From positions 1 to 13,761 of the forward strand of contig VGPE01000055.1 of assembly GCA_016875645.1 (NCBI GenBank): a DNA stretch of 13,761 bases, in the 5' to 3' direction. Position numbers and translations under genes: made by a program. The notes beneath the pieces were generated by a model, which was not told the DNA's origin, did no database searches, and saw only the letters and a program-made list of their open reading frames with translations. Of the stretch, positions 6,263 to 13,761 are shown one piece after another (the first letter of the stretch is position 1; every line of letters begins with the position of its first letter). The stretch comes from Chloroflexota bacterium. Lineage in GTDB: Bacteria > Chloroflexota > Limnocylindria > Limnocylindrales > CSP1-4.

Positions 6263-7384
6263 TCAGGTCGCAGGCTTCGGGTCCCGCTCCGCGTTCGACT
6301 CCGAATTCGACCCCGTCGCCCGCAGCGGGACAGCGCCGGCGAACTGGCCGATCGTGAAGGCCGCGCCGGGTGCCTCGTCAACGGCGCTGAACCGATCGAT
6401 CACCTCGGGCAACCGCGGGGCCTCGGCGCGCTCGGCCCGGCCGGCTGCCTCGTCGGGATGGAACGGCCCGCCGAGTGAATCAGACAGGAACCGCGCGACG
6501 GACCGCCGGAACCCGGCGTGCTCGTGCAGCCAGCTGTGTTGCCCATCGCGGACCACGTGGACCTCCAGCGGCCCCAGCCCGGAACGCCGTCGAGCGTCGC
6601 CGGCGGCCGATGCCAGGCGGTGGAGGTGCGTCACCGGCATGATCTGGTCCAGCGCACCATGCGCGAGGAGGATCGGGCCCGGGTAGCGCGCGATGGCCGC
6701 ACGCGCGCTCACGTCCTCGACACGGTGCCCGCGTGGCCGCAGGTACACCTTCGTGGTGAGCCACGCCAGCGCAGACGCGAATGGATCCGGGATCGGAAGG
6801 CGCGCCAGGCGGAACGTCTGGCGGGTCAGTCGGTTCGGATCGGACGGCGCTGACACGCTCACCAGTGCCGCCACGCGCGGATGGTTGGCGGCTGCAAGGA
6901 TTGCGCCGCTGCCGCCCATCGAGTGGCCGAACACCGCAGCTGTTGTCACCTCCGGGCGGGCGAGCAGGGCGTCGACCGCTGCCAAGGCGTCTGCCCCGAA
7001 CTCGCCGACACTGATGGGCAGCACCTCGGCCGGGTTGGTGCCGTGGCCGCGAACGTCGAATGCGAGGCAGTGGAACCCAGCCGCGTGCAGGAAGCGGATG
7101 TTGGGCAGGGTCCGGTCCCGCGCCGATTCCCAGCCGTGGACAAGGACCACGCCGGGCCCCGGCCGGCCGCCATCGGCTGGCACGAACCAACCCGGAAGCG
7201 TGCCGTGCGGCGTCGGCACCTCGATGGCCTCGTACGCCAGCCCGAAATCGGCCGGCGTGAAGCGTGGCGGGTGGCGGCGGGGTTGGCCGGCACGCGCTCG
7301 ATACACGAGTGCGAATCGGTAGGCGAGGGCGACCGGCGCCGCCGTGGCGGCGGCGACGAGACCGGTGCGACGAAGCGACGTCAT
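6263..7384 (-). CDS. Membrane-anchored alpha/beta hydrolase
   Basis: Serine hydrolase of 373 aa with the alpha/beta-hydrolase fold. Residues about 7-30 form an N-terminal hydrophobic anchor or uncleaved signal (GLVAAATAAPVALAYRFALVY). The oxyanion-hole segment is VLVHGWES (80-87). The nucleophile Ser155 is in GHSMGG, with acid Asp246 (HGALDQIMP) and His283 (GQHSWL), giving a full triad. The region YEAIEVPTPHGTLPGWFVPA before the core resembles dienelactone-hydrolase/esterase-like members. Residues about 305-373 form a polar tail of unknown role. ATG at 7384 is preferred because it places the anchor at the N-terminus. No Shine-Dalgarno is seen; a perfect TTGACA box is found upstream. It is divergent from the J-domain gene. 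The substrate is unknown. Confidence 0.9.
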   Translation of the reverse strand: MTSLRRTGLVAAATAAPVALAYRFALVYRARAGQPRRHPPRFTPADFGLAYEAIEVPTPHGTLPGWFVPADGGRPGPGVVLVHGWESARDRTLPNIRFLHAAGFHCLAFDVRGHGTNPAEVLPISVGEFGADALAAVDALLARPEVTTAAVFGHSMGGSGAILAAANHPRVAALVSVSAPSDPNRLTRQTFRLARLPIPDPFASALAWLTTKVYLRPRGHRVEDVSARAAIARYPGPILLAHGALDQIMPVTHLHRLASAAGDARRRSGLGPLEVHVVRDGQHSWLHEHAGFRRSVARFLSDSLGGPFHPDEAAGRAERAEAPRLPEVIDRFSAVDEAPGAAFTIGQFAGAVPLRATGSNSESNAERDPKPAT

Positions 7385-7414
7385 GGTCAGTAGGGGACGT
7401 CAGCGCCGCGCTTG

Positions 7415-7420
7415 TGTCAA
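7415..7420 (-). promoter_or_regulatory. Consensus -35 box upstream of the hydrolase gene
   Basis: TTGACA on the minus strand begins 36 nt before the hydrolase ATG. At 17-nt spacing the -10 would be TCCCCT, which is poor; the better hexamer TACTGA is 22 nt away. The box is notable in such GC-rich DNA, but the promoter is incomplete. Confidence 0.3.
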
Positions 7421-7485
7421 GTGGCCGGCCGGCCGCCCCTTCAGCGGTCCGCCCCGATGCGCCGGCCGTGGCCGGCACTCGAATC

Positions 7486-7491
7486 TAGAAT
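7486..7491 (+). promoter_or_regulatory. -10 element (TAGAAT) for a probable leaderless transcript of the J-domain gene
   Basis: TAGAAT ends 6 nt before the ATG at 7498. No Shine-Dalgarno lies between, so transcription may start at the start codon. No -35 is recognisable at 16-18 nt. It is in the 113-nt divergent region with the hydrolase gene. Confidence 0.55.
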
Positions 7492-7497
7492 GGCGTG

Positions 7498-8274
7498 ATG
7501 GCGAAACGCAACGCGCACGACGTTCTCGGTGTTGCGCCCGGTGCGTCCCCGGCCGCGATCAAGGTCGCGTGGCGCCGCCTCGCACGGCAGCATCATCCCG
7601 ACGTCGTGGGCAGCGATCCCTCGGCCGCGCGCCGCGCGACCGCGCTCATGGCTGAGATCAACGCCGCGTACACCGAGCTCGGCGACCCGGAACGGCGCGC
7701 CAAGTCGACAGAGGCCGCCTGGACCGAGGCTCGCCGTCGGGGTCGGGCCGCGTCGCCGGGGGCAGCCCCCGAGCCGGCTGGCGCCGGGCCGCGGACGGAC
7801 CGTGCGGGAGGTCCACCACGTCCGCGTCGGGGGCGACCGGTCACCGCTCGTCTCGACATGTCCGAGCAGTACCTGCCCCGCAACCAGACACTGCACCGCG
7901 GGCCGGTTGTGCCACGGCGTCGCAACGACCCGCTGCCGCGTCCGGAGATCGTGCGCCAGGAGTTGCGGGCCTCGACGCCGACCGGGCCGGCACAACGCGG
8001 ACGCGTGCTTCGCTTCCGCCGGCCGAAACCGCCCGCCCTGGTGGAATCGCGAGCACTGCCGGTGGAATTCGGCAAGTTCCGTGGCCACACCCTCGGCGAG
8101 ATCGCGGACTTCGAGCCGTCCTACATCGACTGGATCACGCGGACCATCACCCGTGACCCGGAGCTGCTCGCCGCGGCCCGGGTCGTTCGCGACGACCTCG
8201 ATGCGCGAGGCGTGGTCCGGGCGCATCGGGTCCCGCCCGCCCCCCGCCGGGCAGGGGAGCTGCGCTCGACCTGA
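7498..8274 (+). CDS. J-domain protein with ExoX-like C-terminal domain
   Basis: Protein of 258 aa with two unrelated modules. Residues 5-70 are a DnaJ J domain with the diagnostic HPD at 33-35 (QHHPDVV), which stimulates the ATPase of a DnaK/Hsp70 partner. Residues about 75-185 are a disordered Arg/Pro-rich linker. Residues 187-232 (LPVEFGKFRGHTLGEIADF ... YIDWITRTI) match the small FGK(Y/F)-R/K-G-x-x-L ... YL-x-W module found at the C-terminus of exodeoxyribonuclease X-like and related proteins. The Gly/Phe-rich and zinc/substrate-binding domains of true DnaJ are absent, so this is not the housekeeping cochaperone. The ATG at 7498 is preferred over the GTG one codon earlier because of the -10 spacing. 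Module identities are fairly sure; the joint function is unknown. Confidence 0.85.
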   Translation: MAKRNAHDVLGVAPGASPAAIKVAWRRLARQHHPDVVGSDPSAARRATALMAEINAAYTELGDPERRAKSTEAAWTEARRRGRAASPGAAPEPAGAGPRTDRAGGPPRPRRGRPVTARLDMSEQYLPRNQTLHRGPVVPRRRNDPLPRPEIVRQELRASTPTGPAQRGRVLRFRRPKPPALVESRALPVEFGKFRGHTLGEIADFEPSYIDWITRTITRDPELLAAARVVRDDLDARGVVRAHRVPPAPRRAGELRST

Positions 8275-8280
8275 CCTGCC

Positions 8281-8306
8281 CCGCCGGTCCAGGTGGCACC
8301 CGGCGG
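8281..8306. terminator. Hairpin between convergent J-domain and DAO-family genes
   Basis: CCGCCGG (8281-8287) pairs with CCGGCGG (8300-8306), a 7-bp GC stem with a 12-nt loop; one bulged C allows three more pairs. It occupies most of the 44-nt gap between two convergent stops, the right place for a two-way terminator. No T-tract is present. Confidence 0.4.
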
Positions 8307-8318
8307 AGCAACGGCCGC

Positions 8319-9602
8319 TCAGAGGATGTCGTGCTCGCGGGCATCGAGTGGGCGGTCAGGGCGGAAGGGGTTTGCCTTCGCCGATCCCGGGTTGATCGCC
8401 CAGTCCGGGCCCGTCCGCCGCCCGGTCAGCAGGTCCAGGAGCAGCCGGCTGCCGCCGGTCGCGCCCATGACGCCATGGCCGCTATACCCGCCGTTGAGGT
8501 GCAGGCCGCGGATGACGGTGGCGCCGATGAACGGGCGACGATCGGGCGTGTACTCGTATTGTCCCGCCTGCGGGAACCACGGCGTGCCGCGGTCCCAGAC
8601 GTCTCGCCAGAACGGCGTGACCGCGGCGAGGCCGGTGGCAGAGGCTGGGTCCAGCAACCGGAACGCGAAGTCGGCAGACGTCGGGACGTTCCATGACGGC
8701 TCGTCCGGCGGAGTCGTCGGGTCGGTCATCAGCGCGAACGCACCGCCATAGGCCGGCCGCCAGTGCGCGGCGGTCTCCTCGTCGATGGTCATCGGGGCCT
8801 CCCGGGGGACCTCCGGCACGTCCGGCAGCACCAGTTTCTGGCGTCGCGTCGGGCGCAGGTCCACCGCGAGGCCTGCCAACCCCGCGACACGCCCCAGGAA
8901 CGGCCCGGCGGCGATCACCGCGTTCGGAGCCGCGACGGCGCCGTGAGCCGTCTCGACTGCGAGCAGTCGATCGCCCGCCAACCGAAAGCCCGTCACCCGG
9001 GCACCGGAGACGAAGGCGGCGGTGGCTGACCCGGGGACCCGTTCCACTCCTTCGCCGCCGCTTGCGGCCAGGGCGAACCCATACGCGAGCCGGACGGGGT
9101 CCAGGAAACCGTCGCCCTGCCGGAACCGGGCTGCCAGCACGTCCGGCGAGAGGTACGGGAACCGGTGGCGTGCTTCGTCACCGTCGAGGAGTTCGACGTC
9201 GTCGATACCGGCTTCGCGCGCGAGCGCGGCCATGCGGTGCTGGCGCCCGATGCTCGCCTCGTCGCGGGCGCAGAACAGGTACCCGCTCCGATGCAGGCCG
9301 ATGTCGTAGCCGGGCAGCCCGGCACGCTCTGCGAACGCGCCGAAGAGCTCGACGCCTTCGCGGACCAGGGCGATCTCCTCGGCATTGTCGAACTGGAGTC
9401 GGAAGGCGCCCGTCGAAGCCGGCGTCGTGAGGGTCGCGGGCCGCGGCCGGGCGTCCAGCACGACGGTGCGCAGCCCCGCCGCGGTCGCGAAGAAGGCGGT
9501 CGCGCAACCCACGATGCCGGCCCCGACCACGACCAGGTCGGCCGTGGGCGGGACGTCGTCGAACGCCCGCAGCCGCCGGTGGATGGCCGGCCCGGTGGTC
9601 AC
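8319..9602 (-). CDS. FAD-dependent oxidoreductase, DAO family (sarcosine/glycine-oxidase-like)
   Basis: Flavoprotein of 427 aa in the D-amino-acid oxidase family, which oxidises the C-N bond of secondary or primary amines such as sarcosine, glycine or proline. The Rossmann FAD motif VVVGAGIVGCATAFF is at 24-38 and the second strand ends at Asp50 (TVVLDARP). The central substrate domain contains FPYLSPDVLAA and QGDGFLDP (about 147-170). The C-terminal FAD motif GGYSGHGVMGATGG (371-384) is typical. The start is GTG at 9602, about 20 residues ahead of the first strand; no Shine-Dalgarno is visible. It is transcribed divergently from the lipoprotein gene (69-nt gap). No partner subunits of heterotetrameric sarcosine oxidase are nearby, so it probably acts alone. 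The substrate is not known. Confidence 0.88.
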   Translation of the reverse strand: MTTGPAIHRRLRAFDDVPPTADLVVVGAGIVGCATAFFATAAGLRTVVLDARPRPATLTTPASTGAFRLQFDNAEEIALVREGVELFGAFAERAGLPGYDIGLHRSGYLFCARDEASIGRQHRMAALAREAGIDDVELLDGDEARHRFPYLSPDVLAARFRQGDGFLDPVRLAYGFALAASGGEGVERVPGSATAAFVSGARVTGFRLAGDRLLAVETAHGAVAAPNAVIAAGPFLGRVAGLAGLAVDLRPTRRQKLVLPDVPEVPREAPMTIDEETAAHWRPAYGGAFALMTDPTTPPDEPSWNVPTSADFAFRLLDPASATGLAAVTPFWRDVWDRGTPWFPQAGQYEYTPDRRPFIGATVIRGLHLNGGYSGHGVMGATGGSRLLLDLLTGRRTGPDWAINPGSAKANPFRPDRPLDAREHDIL

Positions 9603-9659
9603 GTCGGTATCACGCCGGTGCGCTCGGCCACGCTGTCGGCCCTCCTCGGCGGTTCATCG

Positions 9660-9665
9660 TACGCT
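9660..9665 (+). promoter_or_regulatory. -10 element (TACGCT) for a probable leaderless lipoprotein transcript
   Basis: TACGCT ends 6 nt before the GTG at 9672, the same geometry as at 7486 and 12411. There is no Shine-Dalgarno and no clear -35. Confidence 0.5.
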
Positions 9666-9671
9666 CTGCGC

Positions 9672-10271
9672 GTGCCCAGCCCCTTCCTGCGCGTGCGGTC
9701 ACGCGCGCGCTTCGCGGTCGTCGTCGGGCTGCTTGCGTGTGTCGCTCTCGCCGGGTGTTCAGGCGGGCCGGCCCCGTCGTTCGACCCTACCGGCGCCTGC
9801 ACGATCGACGGACGCGTCCCGGGCGCCTACCCTGACCTGGAGGCGCGAGTCCCCGCGCTGCTCGAGGGACGCGCATCCGACAAGCTGGATTCGGGGCGCA
9901 ATTGCTCGCCGGCCAACCTCGCGACCCTTGCGATCCACGGCCTGACCGAGGTGCGCTTCGCTGGCGGGACCTGGTCGGATAGCGGCGTCGCCGGGCGCAC
10001 ACTCGCCGTCTTCTCGGCACCGGGCCTCCGGGCCGAGTGGATCGCCGAGTGGTATGCGGCGACGGCCGAACGGGGCCGCAATACCTCGAACATCGAGACC
10101 TCGACGGTGACCATTGCGGGGCGGCCCGGAACGCGCATCCAGCTGGTCAACGACGACCGCCACCAGGTCGTGGTCGTCTGGCCGTCAGCCGATGACACGC
10201 TGACCCAGGTGGTGATCGCGTCGGACGTCGATACCGCTCGCATCGATGCCGCCATCGGGGCGTTTCCATAG
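9672..10271 (+). CDS. Putative lipoprotein of unknown function
   Basis: Exported protein of 199 aa. The N-terminus has basic residues (RVRSRAR, 7-13), a hydrophobic core (FAVVVGLLACVALA, 14-27) and a lipobox LAGC ending at Cys29, so it should be a membrane-anchored lipoprotein. The mature part has two more cysteines, at about 42 (GACTIDG) and 77 (NCSPANL), which could form a disulfide. It is otherwise a mixed alpha/beta protein with a C-terminal pattern (VTIAGRPGTRIQLVNDD, then VVVVWPSADDTLTQVVIAS) that reads like an alternating beta domain. I recognise no family. The GTG at 9672 is chosen because the signal peptide begins there; longer in-frame readings run antisense through the DAO gene. 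The stop codon lies in a 14-bp tandem duplication. Confidence 0.8.
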   Translation: MPSPFLRVRSRARFAVVVGLLACVALAGCSGGPAPSFDPTGACTIDGRVPGAYPDLEARVPALLEGRASDKLDSGRNCSPANLATLAIHGLTEVRFAGGTWSDSGVAGRTLAVFSAPGLRAEWIAEWYAATAERGRNTSNIETSTVTIAGRPGTRIQLVNDDRHQVVVVWPSADDTLTQVVIASDVDTARIDAAIGAFP

Positions 10272-10284
10272 GGGCGTTTCCGTA
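10257..10284 (+). repeat. 14-bp tandem duplication spanning the lipoprotein stop codon
   Basis: Two abutting copies of GGGGCGTTTCC(A/G)TA lie at 10257-10270 and 10271-10284, differing at one base. The first copy encodes the last residues; the stop TAG spans the junction. It looks like a recent slippage or duplication event. Confidence 0.7.
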
Positions 10285-10362
10285 AGGACGGTGCACGGGG
10301 CCGGGACGGCCCGTCGCGAGGGACATGGCCCGCTGGGCGGCCGGGCCGCCGGAGCGCGGTGC

Positions 10363-10368
10363 GACAGT
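10363..10368 (+). promoter_or_regulatory. Weak -10-like hexamer before the mutase GTG
   Basis: GACAGT keeps the two most important -10 positions (A2, T6) and ends 6 nt before GTG 10375, with no Shine-Dalgarno. Taken alone it could be chance; it is listed because the spacing repeats that of other starts here. Confidence 0.25.
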
Positions 10369-10374
10369 CGAGCG

Positions 10375-12144
<1,770 letters not shown>

Positions 12145-12365
12145 GGCTCGGCGCGGCTCCCGGGGTTTCCTGGTGCGCAACGATTCCGTCCTCGAAACGC
12201 ACAGTCTTGCCTGATGGACACAGGTCCTGCACCTGCGCGCCCAGATCGCTTCGCAGCAGGCAACGCACGCCACCCCCCGGGACGGGATCTGTCGCACAGG
12301 TCGCCGATCGCTGCCTGGCGGGCAACGGCCGCCGATCGACGACAGATTCGTTACCTGCCGCGAAA

Positions 12366-12380
12366 CCCGCCCGGGGCGGG
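12366..12380. repeat. Compact GC hairpin/palindrome upstream of the PNPOx-like gene
   Basis: CCCGCC-CGG-GGCGGG is a perfect inverted repeat with 6-bp arms and a 3-nt loop. It lies 30 nt upstream of the -10-like hexamer at 12411. It could be an operator overlapping the -35 zone, or an end-of-transcript hairpin for the mutase gene. No T-tract follows. Confidence 0.4.
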
Positions 12381-12410
12381 CAAGTCCAGGCCCGCTTGGG
12401 CCGTTCGGGG

Positions 12411-12416
12411 CAATAT
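12411..12416 (+). promoter_or_regulatory. -10 element (CAATAT) for a probable leaderless transcript of the PNPOx-like gene
   Basis: CAATAT is one of few AT-rich hexamers in this gap and ends 6 nt before the ATG at 12423. No Shine-Dalgarno is present. It should drive the three-gene cluster that follows. Confidence 0.5.
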
Positions 12417-12422
12417 CGGGTC

Positions 12423-12860
12423 ATGCACGCCACCGGCTGGGCCGCGGACGCCGCCGCGCTTGCCCGATTCATGCGCGAACCCAACCTGGGGCGCGTGGCG
12501 ACCGTCGACCCCGACGGTACGCCACACGTCGTGCCGGCCTGGGTCCACTGGGATGGGGAGAGTTTCTGGGTCGGCGCGCAGGCCCTGGACCACAAGGTGG
12601 CGAACATCCGCCGGACCGGTCGGGCCGGCATCGAGGTGGACGCCGACATCCGCCAGAAGCGCGGCCTCTACGCCACCGGTCGCGCGACCGTGATCGATGG
12701 GGCGCAGGGCCGACGCGAGTACATCCGCGTCACGAGCGAGCAGATCCCGCGCTACCAGCCGGGCAAGCCGCCCATCGAGACGGCCAGGGCGTACGGTGAG
12801 AAGGGGGCGCCGGTGGTGATCCGGATCGTCCCGGAGCGCCTCATCTCCTGGGGCCGCTGA
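12423..12860 (+). CDS. PNPOx-like (PPOX class) FMN/F420-dependent oxidoreductase
   Basis: Small split-barrel flavoprotein-like protein of 145 aa. The segment LGRVATVDPDGTPHVVPAWV (22-41) followed by FWVGAQALDHKVANIRRTGRAGIEVD (48-73) is the standard core of pyridoxamine-5'-phosphate-oxidase-like and F420-dependent PPOX proteins, where a flavin or deazaflavin sits at the dimer interface. The pattern is nearer to the F420-type actinobacterial/Chloroflexota group than to true PdxH, and the length fits that group; cofactor and substrate are inferred. The ATG at 12423 starts just ahead of the first helix. The same frame is open back through the whole mutase gene, but that part is a shadow. It is followed after 9 nt by the DinB-like gene. 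Confidence 0.85.
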   Translation: MHATGWAADAAALARFMREPNLGRVATVDPDGTPHVVPAWVHWDGESFWVGAQALDHKVANIRRTGRAGIEVDADIRQKRGLYATGRATVIDGAQGRREYIRVTSEQIPRYQPGKPPIETARAYGEKGAPVVIRIVPERLISWGR

Positions 12861-12867
12861 GAGGGAG
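12861..12867 (+). promoter_or_regulatory. Ribosome binding site of the DinB-like gene
   Basis: GAGGGAG lies in the 9-nt gap after the PNPOx-like stop, directly before ATG 12870. It shows that this inner cistron uses Shine-Dalgarno initiation, unlike the cluster's first gene. Confidence 0.6.
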
Positions 12868-12869
12868 CC

Positions 12870-13358
12870 ATGTACCTGGATGCGTTGTCGTTCCTCGAGG
12901 ACGATCTTGAAGCCTGGCGACCGTTCGAGCAGCTGCTGGCGCTGTCCGACGCCGACCTTGAGCGCGAGGTCCCCGCAGCGCACGGCTGGAGTGGGCAGGA
13001 CCTGATCGCCCACCTCGTCGCGTGGCAGGAGCTGGCGCTGCAGGTCGCGCGGGAGTTGGCGGTCAACGAAACGAGCCGCACCAAGGAGCAGGCCGACGCC
13101 GACTGGGCGGCCCGCGGCGACGTCATCAACGATGAGATCAATGCCGAATGGCGCGCGCTGCCCATGGCCGATGTCCGGCGACGGATGGCGACGGTCGCGG
13201 GCGAGCTCCGCGGCTACCTGACGGTGGTGCCGGAAGCACGATGGCTCAAGAGCCCGGCGATGCTCAAGTTCTTCCTGAACGAGATGACCGAGCATTACGA
13301 GGACCACCGCGACGACCTCGCTGCGGTGCTCGCGGCTGCTGGCCGCACGCCGGCCTGA
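12870..13358 (+). CDS. DinB/maleylpyruvate-isomerase N-terminal-like four-helix protein
   Basis: Helical protein of 162 aa in the DinB superfamily (metal-binding four-helix bundles that include thiol-dependent S-transferases). The signature is HGWSGQDLIAHLVAWQELA (38-56), with His48 the first metal ligand. The second ligand pair is His142 and His146 in EHYEDHRDD near the C-terminus. The three-His pattern suggests a bound divalent metal. Members act as mycothiol/bacillithiol transferases or remain unassigned; I cannot tell the thiol or substrate. The start at 12870 has GAGGGAG next to it and lies 9 nt after the PNPOx-like stop; the next gene starts 4 nt after its own stop, so the three form one operon. 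Confidence 0.8.
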   Translation: MYLDALSFLEDDLEAWRPFEQLLALSDADLEREVPAAHGWSGQDLIAHLVAWQELALQVARELAVNETSRTKEQADADWAARGDVINDEINAEWRALPMADVRRRMATVAGELRGYLTVVPEARWLKSPAMLKFFLNEMTEHYEDHRDDLAAVLAAAGRTPA

Positions 13359-13362
13359 CGAC

Positions 13363-13746
13363 ATGCAGGAAGAGGACGACGACGAACCGCTCGATCCGAC
13401 CGCTGCGGCCAACGCTGAACGGCGGGCCAGGCAGGCGGTCTCGGGCACGCTGGCGCAGGTCCTCGCGGAACTGGCGGCCGCCGATCCCTCGATCGAGGCG
13501 CGGGCCAGCGGCACGGTGATCGAGTACATCGCCGGCGGGGTGGCCTTCGCCCGCGCCGAGGGGTCGACGGCGAGCTTCCGGCTCCGGCCGGAGATCGCGG
13601 CGGCGGCGGCCCGGACCGACGGCACACGCGCGTCGCCCCTGGGGCCGGGCTGGGTCGCATTCACGCCGCGCCGCTTCGACCGATACGCGCTGGACCGGGC
13701 AATCGCCTGGTTCGAGCTCGCGCTCCGGCTCGCAGTCGCGGGGTGA
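13363..13746 (+). CDS. Hypothetical protein in the PNPOx/DinB operon
   Basis: Protein of 127 aa, family not recognised. It begins with an acidic stretch (QEEDDDEPLD, 2-11), then an Ala/Arg-rich helix (13-40). Residues about 43-127 look like a small compact alpha/beta domain: GTVIEYIAGGVAFARAEG, SFRLRPEIAAAA, then GPGWVAFTPRRFDRYALDRAIAWFELALRL. The last part, a GWV-F strand before a tryptophan-bearing helix, is the most conserved-looking. There is no signal peptide or membrane segment, so it is probably cytosolic. It starts 4 nt after the DinB-like stop without its own ribosome site, implying coupled translation. Codon use matches its neighbours, which supports a real gene. Confidence 0.7.
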   Translation: MQEEDDDEPLDPTAAANAERRARQAVSGTLAQVLAELAAADPSIEARASGTVIEYIAGGVAFARAEGSTASFRLRPEIAAAAARTDGTRASPLGPGWVAFTPRRFDRYALDRAIAWFELALRLAVAG

Positions 13747-13761
13747 ATGAAGAGGCCCGAC
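13747..13761 (+). CDS. Possible start of a next gene, cut by the window edge
   Basis: An ATG follows directly on the stop of the hypothetical protein (TGAATG) and reads MKRPD to the window end. It may be a fourth operon gene, or GAAGAGG may instead be the ribosome site of a gene starting further on. Only five codons are visible. Confidence 0.2.

Larger units (their letters stand above)
12145..12422. other. Largest intergenic gap (278 nt)
   Basis: Between the mutase stop and the PNPOx-like gene I find no credible ORF, tRNA, or conserved boxes of a cobalamin riboswitch. It holds the 6-bp hairpin at 12366-12380 and a -10-like hexamer at 12411. A GAGCC/GGCTC pair straddles the mutase stop, too weak to call a terminator. 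Confidence 0.5.

Noticed and set aside
7423..7434. 12-bp palindrome GGCCGGCCGGCC between the hydrolase and J-domain genes
   Set aside because: Simple GC repeats of this sort are common by chance in such GC-rich DNA, and it lacks the arm/spacer form of an operator.
7490..7498. Two-codon reading ATG-GCG-TGA overlapping the J-domain start, as an upstream regulatory ORF
   Set aside because: If transcription starts at 7498, as the -10 spacing suggests, this mini-ORF is not in the transcript; otherwise it is too short to argue for.
12145..12422. Cobalamin riboswitch or small RNA next to the B12-dependent mutase gene
   Set aside because: No conserved B12-box-like sequence or long structured element found by eye, and the gap is downstream of the mutase, not upstream.
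12351..13664. A 437-aa minus-strand open frame opposite the PNPOx/DinB/hypothetical operon
   Set aside because: Antisense shadow of three plausible plus-strand genes with ribosome sites and family motifs; the translated product shows no recognisable domain.

Overview
The window is very GC-rich DNA (around 70 % by eye, not computed) with short intergenic gaps, TGA as the main stop codon and several GTG starts. This fits a high-GC Chloroflexota lineage (Limnocylindria/Ellin6529-like) or an actinobacterium. Chloroflexota is favoured because of the style of the sigma-factor/methyltransferase pair and the cupredoxin lipoprotein, but that is inference. I see no rRNA, tRNA, CRISPR array, insertion sequence, integrase or phage gene. 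It looks like chromosomal core or lightly accessory DNA coding for varied metabolic and stress-related proteins.

Layout. (1) 1-2076, plus strand: a GMC/long-chain-alcohol-oxidase-like flavoprotein with a four-cysteine cluster. (2) 2095-5018, minus strand, in transcription order: a cupredoxin lipoprotein whose signal peptide and copper domain are in different frames (one-base frameshift at a C5 run), an ECF sigma factor, a methyltransferase/Ada-zinc-domain fusion that overlaps the sigma gene by 4 nt, and an EamA transporter. (3) 5127-6169, plus strand: a VOC-like protein and a GNAT acetyltransferase, overlapping by ATGA. (4) 6263-7384, minus strand: a membrane-anchored alpha/beta hydrolase. 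(5) 7498-8274, plus strand: a J-domain protein with an ExoX-like C-terminal domain. (6) 8319-9602, minus strand: a DAO-family FAD amine/amino-acid oxidase. (7) 9672-10271, plus strand: a lipoprotein of unknown function. (8) 10375-12144, plus strand: the large subunit of a B12-dependent acyl-CoA mutase whose active-site residues point to isobutyryl-CoA rather than methylmalonyl-CoA. (9) 12423-13746, plus strand: a PNPOx-like flavin/F420 protein, a DinB-like protein and a hypothetical protein in a tight cluster. A possible next start lies at the right edge.

The best candidate for a little-described system is the translationally coupled pair ECF sigma factor plus permuted Ada/MGMT protein. A DNA-methylation-damage repair and sensor protein sits where an anti-sigma factor is usually encoded, so it may control the sigma factor. 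Other points of note are the ICM-type residues in a gene that would routinely be annotated methylmalonyl-CoA mutase, the frameshifted cupredoxin, and a repeated start-site layout (a -10-like hexamer ending exactly 6 nt before the start codon, with no Shine-Dalgarno) that suggests leaderless transcripts for several genes. The longest stretch without a gene is 12145-12422 (278 nt); it holds a compact GC hairpin and a putative promoter but nothing else I can name.
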